Shown piece by piece: positions 53,501-64,000 of a stretch of DNA of 64,000 bases. Below the pieces are notes generated by a model. That model did not search any database and was not told the DNA's origin. It saw only the letters and a program-made list of their open reading frames with translations. The position numbers and the translations under genes are program-made. Within the stretch, counting starts at the first letter, position 1; each line of letters starts with the position of its first letter. The stretch is from Mycoplasmopsis pullorum (GTDB lineage Bacteria > Bacillota_I > Bacilli_A > Mycoplasmatales > Metamycoplasmataceae): positions 248,001 through 312,000 of the forward strand of contig NZ_CP017813.1 of NCBI RefSeq assembly GCF_001900245.1. Reading direction: 5' to 3'.

Positions 53501-56500
53501 TAAGGCAACATTTAACCTTAACGGTGAAAACCTTGCTTCATTAGTTGCTTTAACTGATGACCGAAGTTCACTTAATAAATGAAAGAAATCACTAGATTTT
53601 CAATGAGATAAATTAAGTTTCTACGAAGAATATGTAAAACAACAAAAAGCTCTTGATTCATATAAACAAGCTGCTGATAGAACAACAAATCCAGCAAATA
53701 ACGATAATATTTGATTTACTCAAGAAGAATTTACTCCATTACAAACTATTATTAATAACGCATTTACTGAGTTGTACAATTCAGATTATTTAACATCTGA
53801 AAATATGCAAGAGTTAAAAACAAGATACTTAAATGGTGATAATGATACTTCAGTTTCAACTGCATTAAGAAACTCAATTAACTTGAAAAAAGCTTTAAGC
53901 GAAGCACAAAAAATCTATGATGCAAGAAAAGTTGATAATGGTGTAAATACCGATACTCCGTTAATGAATACTTTATATGATAGATTAGGAGAAAAAATTG
54001 TTGAAGGTAATTCACAATTAAAAAATCCAATTCACGACGAAATTAATAAAGTATTACAAGAAGATATCATCAATAATCCATCAATTGGTTTAATTGCAAA
54101 ACTAAGAGATCAAAAATTAAAAGAATTAAAAACTCAAAAGAATCTTGCTAAAGACATTAAACAGTATACTGACGCTAACTACTCAAATCAATCAAGTGTT
54201 TTAGTTAATGAATTTGAACAAAAAGCAATTACTGATTTAGAAACTGTAGAAGCTAAAGCTAATGATGAAAACAAAGCTGAATTTATTAGCGAAGCAATTA
54301 ATGCAATTGCTGAATCTCAAAAACTTGTAAAACAACAATTAACTAATATTTTTAATTTTGAAAACAATAGCTTAAAATCATTAGTTGCAAAATCAAAACA
54401 ATATGTCCAAGTATTTAATGGTAGTGATTCACAAATTAATACTAAAGGTATTAATGCTGATGAACTTAAAAAATTATTTAAGATTTCACAAAGTGATATT
54501 GATGAATTAATCACTTTAATTCACAATATTCCAGGTCAAGAATCATACAGTAAAGAAAATGCTGATACATGAAATATTGATGATGAATATACAAATAACA
54601 ATCAAATTCAATATTCAGATGATGAATACAACTTATATACTGAAACAGTTGAAAATATTAAGAATAAAAAGAATAAATTGAATTCTAAATACACTGCTTT
54701 AAAAGAAAAAACTAAGTTAAAACTAAAAAGTTTTAAATCAGAATTTGATGAAGCAAAAGATGAGCTTGAAACTGCTAAAAATGATAATGATAATCCTAAT
54801 TCAGCATTTTTAATCAATGATTTACATTTTAATACTAATACCGACACAAATAAAAATGCCTTTATAGCTTCTGAAGCTTTTGGTGCAAATGCAAATGATG
54901 ACAATCTAAATGAACCAAACGCTGATGCAGATAAAGACGCTTTAGTTGAATCAAAAAATAAATTCTTAGATTATGCAAAAGCGATCTTAGACACTAATAC
55001 TAAATTTAATAATTTTGTTTTCGGAACTAGTGCAAATGATGCAAATTCATTGAAAAAAGTTTATACAACTTATGTTGATGCTAGATCAAATATTTCGGAA
55101 TTCTTAAAATTATTAGTTAATAATGCTAATCCTGATTATTACAATGAAGATCCAAATGTTAACAAAATCTTTACTAAATTCTTAAAAGCTTTCAAAAATC
55201 AAAAAGATCAAGCAATTACATTAAGAAACGAAATTGATTCTAATTTTATTCGAAAAGAATTAGATGCTAATAACTTAGATACTCCGGCACAAATTCTATT
55301 AAAAGTTAAACGTATGTTAACATCAGCTAGAGCACTTAGAGATTGATTAAATAATCCGGTTAACAAGAGTGATTTATTCGAATACATGTTCAAACAATCA
55401 GAAATTGACAGCTTAAACATGAATTTTAACGATTTGGAACTAAAAGAAGGAAAATACTCTGATGCTTGAGTAGCTGCTTTAAATAATCAAAATGGTCAAG
55501 ATTTAACTGTTAATGGTACAGAACAAACTGCTGTTCTAATTAACAATCAATCATTTATAAATAATTTATTCAAAAGATTTTCGTTTTTAAAACAAACAGA
55601 AATGCCATTTAACACACAAAATGTTAAAATGTACATTTACAAAGATAAAAATACTGCTAATTCTAAATTTTTAACAGAGGTTTTCCAAGCTAATCCAAGT
55701 TATAAAAATATTAAATACAATGTTTATATAAAATATGATAATGCTGTTGCGAATAATACAGTATTTTCAGATGTTGGTGATGTTTCTGCTGTTCGTCCAA
55801 ATACACAAACTAGATTTAACACTTTCTCATCTGTAATCATTAATGATGAATTAATGAAGAGTTTTTATAAAGGTAGTGATTACCATAGAAAATTAAATGA
55901 ATCTCGTAATGATGCAAATTTATTCGATTATAGCTTAGGTGGTTTAACTCCAGAAGTTGCTCCAGGTATTATCGCTACTGGATTTAGCGAAATTCAAAGT
56001 TTATATCCACAACAAAATTTCTTAGCATTATATAACGCTGATAAAATTAATCAATTGTTAGAAAGAAGTTTTGTTTTAAATGATTTAACAAATGACAAAT
56101 TATTTACTTATGATCCTAACTTAAACTTTATAAAAAATAAAGTAGATAATGCAACAAGCAATAAAGAAGAATTATTCCAACAATTAATGAAAGAGTGAAA
56201 ACATAATTTAAAAGTTCAAAAAGAAAGAATTTCAATAACTGCTTCACTTAAACAAAATACTTTGTCATTTAGCGGTAAAAATGTACAAATTTTATCTGAT
56301 ACTACTTTCTGAAAATTAATTCAACCTGATAATTACGGAACTAGATCTTATTTACCACAAAGAATTGGTATTCCTGTTTTTGAAGTAAGTACTAAAAAGG
56401 TAGGTCTTATTCTTCTTGGATTCGAAATGGTTCCTACTTCTACATCAAATCACTTCAACGGTGGTTTACCTTGAAATAATTTTGGTTGATTATACCTAAG

Positions 56501-56774
56501 TAAAACAGAAGCGATAAATGACAACATGACAAAAGTACAAAAAGAAGAATTATCAGTTAAAGTTGCTAAAGACATATTCACTGATATTGTTGAGAAAAAT
56601 AAAGAAGATGGATATACTTACTCAAATTATGATAGATGAACATATTCAACAAGAGGTAACTTAAATACAAATGATATTGCATTTGCAACAAATGGATTTA
56701 TAAACGTCTTTAACTTCGATTACAAATTAAAAATTTACAAAACTGATCTTGAATTAGGTAATGATTCAGAATAA
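47595..56774 (+). CDS. Giant anchored helical-repeat protein, 3,059 aa
   Basis: A single continuous frame once TGA is read as Trp. The start has GGAG 5 bases upstream. The N-terminus MNKKKILNSTAAIAGIAAAG is a basic head plus hydrophobic helix, without lipobox cysteine. Residues about 40-2,650 are almost entirely alpha-helical repeats and coiled coils rich in Ala, Leu, Lys, Glu, Asp and Asn. They are marked by recurring short breaks such as 'NPxxSxxxxxxLK' between helix pairs (for example NPSLSAAQLSKLKNDI). The last 400 or so residues look globular and beta-rich, with FSDVGDVSAVRPNTQTRF, NYGTRSYLPQRIGIPVFEVS and FNGGLPWNNFGWLYLSK. I saw no cysteine. A paralogue follows 14 bases later. A surface, adhesion or cytoskeletal role is inferred only from architecture. 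Confidence 0.85.
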
Positions 56775-56788
56775 AAAAGGATGTTAAT

Positions 56789-59700
56789 ATGAAAAATAAG
56801 AAAATTTTAACGAAAATAACTGCTGTAGCAGTAGCTACAGCTGCACTAACAGGTGGATTTTTAGCTTTCATTCACGAAAAGCAGGGTTCTGGTTTTGGTA
56901 ATTTAGCTCTTATTAATATCAAAAATAGTGCTGTTACAATTGCACAAATTAAAAATTCTGAACTTAAAAATAAATTGAGTCCAGAAAGTTTAGAAAAAAT
57001 AGATGAATATAACAAAGTTCTTAATGATAAAAATTTAAGTGATAATGAAAAAGTTAAAAAATTGTCTGAATCACTTAATGATATTACTAAAGAAGTAGCA
57101 TCTTTATTTACAAATGATATTTCTAAAGCTGAATTTAATATTCTAAAAAACCTATTAGACCAACAAAATAAATTATTACGTGAAACCACTTTAAAATCTG
57201 ACTTTAATTCTGATGCTTACCTTAAATTACAAAACGCAATCGAAAAATATGAAGCAAATCCTGAGTATGATTTATCTAAAGATTTACAAGATTATGAAAA
57301 TTATTTTGATAAATCTTATGCAAAACAACAAGAATACTTAAATCCTGCCGCTGAATTAGTTGCTCAAGGGAAAGAATTGAGCAAAGACTTTCCTTATCCA
57401 TTATTAAAAGGTGATTTTGACTTTGCAGTAAATGACCTTGAAGATTATTCTGAATCTGGCGAATTCTCACTTAACAACCTAGAGATCAAAGAAAGCATTG
57501 TTCAAAATAAATTAAATAATTTAAAAGAACTTAAAGATAGAATTGATGCCAAGGTTATTAGTGGTGATTCACTTTTAGACCAAGCTAAAGAAGCTTTAGC
57601 AAATGCTAGTGATCCAGCATTAAAAAAACAAATTGAAGCTGCAATTAAACAGTATGAAAATACTAAAAATAACTTAAATTCAGAAACTAAATTAGATGAT
57701 GCAATTGAAGATTTAAAATCATCAATTTTACTGATTAGTGACAACAAAAAAGATCCAAATGAATTGAAAAATACAATTCAGGATTTTGTTGATGCTAATT
57801 TACCAAAACTTGATGTATTGCGAACTGCTTTTGAAACTAATTTACCTGATTTAACCAATTTACCATCTACTTCAGCTGAGTTGTCAAAAATCAAAAAAGA
57901 TATTACTGATAAATTCAATAATTTAAAAAATCTTGAAGATAATTTTAAAGCTCTCGAAACAAAAATTGACAATGCCTATGCAAGAAGATTTATTTCAGAT
58001 GGTAATAAGTTAAAATTAGATGATTTAGAAGATCAATTAAAAAAAGCGAAAACTCCTGAAGAAGCTGCAAAAATTCTCGATAAAATGAAGCAATTATTTG
58101 AAAAAGCAACTCAAGAATCAAAAGTGATGATGAGTGAGCTTGATAATTTAGAAGAAGATATTAAGTGATTGAAAAAACAACCACAATTAAGTAATGATGT
58201 TGACACTGATTTAGATGAATTAAGAAACAAAATTAGTGGAAGTGAAAATTTAGCAGATTTGCCTGATGAACAGCTTAGAGCGATCTATAAAACTTGATCA
58301 AACGAATTAAAAGGTGATTACGAATCTCAAGTTCAAGATTTAAATGATTATCTTCAAAGTTTAAGAAATCAATACTCAAATACTGCAAATTCTTCAAATG
58401 CTGAAGTTTTAAAAGAATTAGATCGTTTAAATGGTTTAGCAATTAATGTTGCAGATCAAAGTACACCAAATACTATTACTTCACTAAAAAATGTCATTAC
58501 TCAAATGAATGACTTTATCGCTAAAAAACCAGCTTTAGATAACACAATTCGTCTTGAAGACTTAATTCAAGAAAAAGAAGCTCACTTAAATGATTTATTC
58601 AACAAGAAAAATAATTCAAACTATAAACCTAGTAAATTCGAAGAAGTGTTTATTGCTAATTTAGAAGGTTATAAAAACGATATTGCCGCTCTTAAAGCAG
58701 AATTAACACCTGAAAATGTTGATGAAATCAACGAAAAACTAAATGATATTTACGATCAAATTAATGAAAATACTGAAAAAGCAAACTTAGCTAAAGAAGC
58801 ATTAAATGAAGTTGATCGTGCTGAGGATTTACTTAAAAAAGCTAAAAAATGACCTAACGCACAAGCTGAAACTCAAGTAGTTAGCGACAAAGAAGATGTT
58901 TTAAAAAATATTTTATTAAATCCAACTTCAACTGCTGAACAAATTAAAGCAGCTGAAGCAGAATTAGCAGCAGATAATGATGCATTAAAACAAAAAATTA
59001 GTTACGAAGAACAAGAGGCAATGTTTAATGATTTAAAGAAAAAAATCAATGAAACATTTCCTAATACTCTTAATGCTAGTGGTTTCACTCCAATGGAACA
59101 AGCAATTTTGGACAAATACGATTCATTAAAAGAGGAATTTAACCGAAGTGTACTAAACGATGGCAATTTAGAAAAAAATAAGGATGAAGTAATCAAATTA
59201 GAACAAATCCTTTCACTGGCAAAAGAATTACAAGATACTCAACTGGACGGTCTGCAACCAAAAATTGACGAAGCTGAAAGTGCACTAACACGTGGAACAT
59301 ACACTAATAATGAATTACCAAAAGCTTACAACGTCAACGGTGAAATTAGTGATTTAATTAATAAAATTAAAAGTGATTCAATTCCAAACTCAGAGGAAGT
59401 TTCAGCTTTAAATGTTAAAGCTCAAAATGAAGTTAATGATGTCGAAGTTGCGATTGAAAAAGACAAGATTGTTTCTTTAAATAATGAAATTCAGTCAAAT
59501 TGACTTTCAGCAACTTCACCTGAAGCTGAAGCAATTAACGCTGGACTTTCAAAAATTGATCAATTTGCACAAGAAGCTTTAGCAAATAAAACTAATGCTA
59601 ATGATGTGCGTGACGCAAGAGAAAAATTAGAAGCTTATCCGCCACTTGTTGAACAACTAAAAAGAGCAAATGATTTAATCAATTCATTAGAACAAGAACA

Positions 59701-62700
59701 AGCTGATTCTGATAAAAACGCTAAGATTATTGCTGAATTGAAAAAAGCAATGGCTCAAAATGATATTAATTTAACTGATTCTCCTGAAGTTATTGCTGAA
59801 AAAACTAATAATTTAAGTGCAATTGTAGATCGTGAAGAAGCAAAAAGAAACTTAAATGAAACATTAAAAAATGATTTAGCAGAAAAAATTGATCAAGTAA
59901 CTGGTGTCGAAATTCAGTCACAAGTGCTTAAAGAATTAGACGATTTAAAACAACAAGCACAAATTTTATTAGATTCAAAAACTTCAACACCTGCTGAAAT
60001 TAATGCTAAAAACGCTGAAATTCAGGCTAAATTAGCTGAAATTGACGCTCAAATAGCAAAAAATGTAGAAGATTTCCAAGCTAAAATTCATAAAATCGAA
60101 AAACTTAAAAATAGTTTAGATCCTCAATATGAAGCGAATCCAGATAAATTCCCTTTTTATAAGGGTGTTGTTGATCAATATCTTGCTGCGAAAGAATCTC
60201 CAACTACTTCACTTGCTGATTTAGATGATTTATATGAAGAAATGAAATTCGCTTTCCAAAGAGATAAAGCAGTTAAATTTGCTGAAGATTTAAGAGAAAA
60301 AGTACAACCAAACGACGAAGATTCAACAAATGAATATAATAATTTAACTCCTGATGAAAAATCTGGTTATAAAACTTTACAAAATGCAATTGAGACACTG
60401 ACTGATAACATCTTGGCTAATATTAAAGATTCTAAAAATGATTATACTAACTATGATGTTGCTACTGATCAATTAAAAATTGAAAAAGCGAATGATTTAT
60501 TTAACAAGCAAACTTTAGTTGCTGATAAAATAAAAACTTTAAAAGAACGATTAGCTGCTGATGCAGCTAAAGCTGATGGTGATGTAGGTAAGTTAACATC
60601 TGCAGAAATTGATTTAATTAATAAAGATCTTGAATTATTAAATGATATGTTAAGTGATTCATTTGCTAGTTCAATTAATACACCTGAAGAAATTGAAAAT
60701 AAAAAGTTAAATTTAACAGACAAATTCCAAAAATACCTTGATTTAGAATCAAAACGTCTTGAATCAAAACTTTTATTAAAAGACTTGAGAAAATTATCAG
60801 CAGATGAAATTAGTCCTTATGATGCAACAGGAACAGATGCTTTAAACAATATCTATAATAATTTATTTAATCAAATCAACTCTGCAAATTCAATTTCTGA
60901 ATTAGAGAATTTAGATAAAATAACTCAAATTTATAGAGATAAAATAGATGCTACATCAAAAGCTTCAGTTCAAGTAAAAGATGCTAAAGATTTCATTGAT
61001 AGTACTCAAGATGATACGAGCTTAAAAGTAATTAATAAAGAAATGCAAAACTTAATTAATGAACTTCATACCTTAGAAACTGCAGCTGAAGCAAATTCAA
61101 GTGCGATTTTAGAAAAAGGAAAACAAATTGAAGCTTTATCAGTTAAAGCTAAAATTGTTAAAGAAATTAATGAAATTATTAAACAGGCACTTGACAAAAA
61201 TAAAGTAATTGAATATTACACTTATAATGCTCAACAAAGTGACGTTAAACGTACCGAAGTTAAGGAATGATTAGAAGCTATTCAACAAGAAGCTTTTAAA
61301 GAAAATAATCATGAAACTTTAGAAAAAATTAAAGTTAAAGCACAAAAAGCGTTAGAAATTGTTAATGAATACGAAAAAGTATCAATTAAAATTGGTGAAT
61401 ATCAAAATAAATCAAGAGCTGGATATTTTGATGGGGATTTAGTAGATGCTAAATTATTAATTGCAAAATTATGAAACAACACTGCTTCTCAATTATTTGC
61501 TAGCGATCCAGAAAACGAAGAAATTGCAACAAAAACTCAAATCTTAGAAGATTCATTAGTTGAAATTGCTCGTCTAAATGAAAAAAGAAAATGATTAAAT
61601 GATATCTTAAATGCATATAAAACAAGTGATGCAGCAAATGGATTAAGTTACCAAGAATTAAAAGAAAATCATTTAGAACTTTATAATGCTTTAAGTAAAA
61701 GAGTTGAGCAAATCCGTCAAAATGTGGTGTTAAAAGCAACTCAAATTCCACAAATTGAATCGGTTTTAGTTGATGGTCAATTAAAAGAACAAAAATTACA
61801 ACCTGAATTTATTAAGTTATCAACTCTTATTAAGAATTCTGAAAATTTAATTAACTCTACTTATTCAGTTGATCCTACTTTAGTTGCAAAAATTAGTGAT
61901 TTACAACAAATAATCAAAAAAGCTAAAGAAGGTTATAAAACTTTTAACACTCAAGAACAAATTCTTCAATCACAAGAAGAAATCAAAATTGCTGTTACTG
62001 AAGTTGAAATTCTTGCGAGATATCAAAGTGTTAAAAATATTATTGATAGCTCAACTTTAGCTTCTACTGATACTAAACCAATTAATAATCTATTAGATGA
62101 ATTTAAACGTGAATTTGCTCAAACAGCAAAAAATAGCCAAAGTTTAATCGCTGTTAAAGATAAATACCTTAAAGATGCAATTGTCGATAAAAATAACGAT
62201 CCGACTTACAAGAGTGTTAATTCTTTAGATGATACTACATCAGTGACTGTTAATGATAATTACGTTATCTTACAAGTTTTCGAAGATACTAAAGAATTAA
62301 GAAGAGTTATTTCGAAAGCACAAGAAATTTCACAACAAAAACAAAATCCTAATGGTGGTGGAAGTATTATTGATACTCCAAAAACTAAAGAGTTATATAG
62401 TCAATTAGATGAATTAATTCAAGAAGCTAATTCAACTATTAAAGATACTCCAAACAATGAATTAAATAAAGCTCGTATTAGATTCAAAATTCTAGACAAA
62501 ATTAAAGAAATTAGAAACGAGAAATTTAATCAAGTTAAAGAATTATTAGCAAAAACTGAAAAATTAAGTCAAGAAATTACTGAAAATTCATGAACCAAAA
62601 CAAGTACTTATGATGAAAAAGCAATAAATGACTTAAAGAAAATTGTTTATAGTGATAGTGCATTTACACAGTTAAATACAACTCTTGATAATGATGTTAC

Positions 62701-64000
62701 TTTAAAAGCGGTAAACTTGAAAATTTATTATGCAACTCAAGAATTTAACAATCAACAAGAAAAAATTTGAGTTGAACAACAAGAAAAATTATCAAATGTT
62801 CTTAAAAACTTGAAGAGTTTAAAAGAAGTTTTTGAAAACACTGATGTTCGTGATGGTTCTGACATTAGTTTAGATCTTTATAATAGTAAATTGGTTAATA
62901 ATTTTAACAATAATGAACCAAAAGCAAGCTTGTTATTAGCATCATTAAGTGATACAACTGCATTCCAAAATAATTATCATGTTTCAGATGAAGATAAAAC
63001 TAATTTATCTCCTTTTGCTCAAAAAGTAAAATATGTAATTGCAAATTCAATTAGTCATATTCAATCTGAAATTAGTAGCTTTAACACTATTTACCACAAT
63101 AATGTGAAAAAATATGTTGCTAAAGAAGATTCTGTAACTAACAAAAAAGGTATTATTCGTGAGTTTAAAGAATTAATTGAATCGTTAATTCAAGTTCAAA
63201 ATGCAGGTGATAAAAATATTTTTCAACAATTAGGAATGTGAGAAGTTGTTAACTCATTTAACAATCAATTCTTAAATGCTTATAATTCATTCTTAGGAAT
63301 TGCAACCAATTCACAAGATGAAACTAATTATGACAAAATAATTTTTTCAGATAATTCCCTAGTTATGGGGAATAATGCAATTGAGTTAAAAACTCTTAAA
63401 GCATTATTACAAGATTTAACTACTCAATTAAAATCTGATTTTGTAAATATTTATACTTTAAGAAATGATTTAACTCAAATCAAGGATGATTTAAAATCAC
63501 CAAGAGCTGATGAAAATACGTTTAAAGCAATTGATTATTTATATGCAAAAGCAAAAACTGCATATCAAACTTTAGTTGATCAATTAGATGCTCATTTTAT
63601 TGATTCTGCAAATAGTTTAACAAAAACTTCTACTAGCGAAACAAATGAAGATTTTGAAGCTAGAAAAGAAGAACAAATGAGAACTGAATCTGCTAAATTC
63701 ATTAAAACTATTAACGATACTAAAAAGTTATTTAACTGATTAGAAGATAATTTAGAAAGTGAAGAACTTGAAGATCTGAAAGCTAATGTAACTCCAACTG
63801 CAGCTTTTGATATTACAAAAGCTAATGCATTCGCAAATAAACCAAGAAAACTATTATTATTAAATGATGTAGTTGAAAATTACACAAACATTAGACCTAA
63901 AAAACAAACCAGATATAAAGATTTTACTGATTTACTTATTTCTTTAGGTTCGCAAGATTCTAACATAAGTGAATTAGATATTACTTCTTATAATGAAATA
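56789..64000 (+). CDS. Second giant helical-repeat protein (partial, at least 2,404 aa)
   Basis: Open from 56789 to the window end with TGA as Trp. AAAGGATG precedes the ATG. The N-terminus MKNKKILTKITAVAVATAAL is again a basic head and hydrophobic anchor, followed by GGFLAFIHEKQGSGFGN. Helical repeats fill the rest, for example LLDQAKEALANASDPALKKQ and LNPTSTAEQIKAAEAELAAD. The motif LTDSPEVIAEK parallels LSDSPEQVNAK of the upstream protein, so the two are paralogues. No cysteine is seen. Only 14 bases separate the genes, so they probably form one transcript. The C-terminus lies outside the window. Confidence 0.85.

Noticed and set aside
47595-56774. The first giant gene as several separate genes
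   Set aside because: All open segments share one frame and each break is a TGA; no start signals occur at the breaks.

Overview
This is a low-GC chromosome segment from a mollicute. In-frame TGA codons must be read as tryptophan in almost every gene; for example atpC, rpsB, tsf, ptsG, tyrS, parE and the giant genes are broken under the standard code and intact under code 4. Gene content (glucose PTS, deo nucleoside operon, ClpB without its N-terminal domain, CIRCE/HrcA heat-shock control, a very short RNase P RNA) suggests a glucose-using Mycoplasma of the hominis group (Mycoplasmopsis/Metamycoplasma-like). The species cannot be named from the sequence alone.

Layout. 1-3.5 kb: end of the F1Fo ATPase operon (atpD partial, atpC), then rpsB-tsf behind a structured leader. 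3.5-6.8 kb (minus): two N-terminally anchored coiled-coil proteins. 6.9-7.8 kb (minus): efp and an Asp23-like gene. 7.9-12.2 kb: a small unknown gene, then a compact dNMP kinase / YqaJ-type nuclease / DUF2779-type nuclease cluster. 12.3-13.9 kb: pncB and a degenerate DnaQ-fold protein. 13.9-14.2 kb (minus): rnpB. 14.3-19.1 kb: comEA, a minimal comEC, holA, an unknown protein, rsuA. 19.1-21.8 kb (minus): deoD-deoA-deoC. 22 kb: tRNA-Lys and tRNA-Leu, then CIRCE-clpB. 24.6-33.1 kb: an HELLH metallopeptidase, a PTS EIIB/EIIA protein lacking the EIIB cysteine, ktrB, a lipoprotein, two small membrane proteins and ptsG. 33.2-37.1 kb: CIRCE-hrcA-grpE, CIRCE-dnaK, tRNA-Leu. 37.1-37.9 kb: a decayed region with a transposase remnant, an inverted-repeat element and a possible short RNA. 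37.9-43.7 kb: ktrA, tyrS, a YtpR-like gene, degV, parE, tRNA-Thr. 43.7-47.2 kb (minus): an ECF-type S-component gene followed by a catalytically degenerate OppF-like protein. 47.6-64 kb: two tandem giant cysteine-free helical-repeat proteins, the first 3,059 residues long and the second running off the window.

How the genes work together. ktrB (26.6 kb) and ktrA (37.9 kb) form one potassium uptake system encoded at two loci. deoD-deoA-deoC salvage nucleosides to free bases and acetaldehyde plus glyceraldehyde-3-phosphate. clpB, hrcA-grpE and dnaK form one HrcA/CIRCE regulon. comEA/comEC/holA link DNA uptake with replication genes. Many genes have a TATAAT-like box only 6-11 bases before ATG and no Shine-Dalgarno sequence, pointing to widespread leaderless transcription. 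The least explained parts are the nuclease cluster at 8.4-12.2 kb, the ECF/degenerate-ABC pair at 43.7-47.2 kb and the giant-protein locus at 47.6-64 kb.
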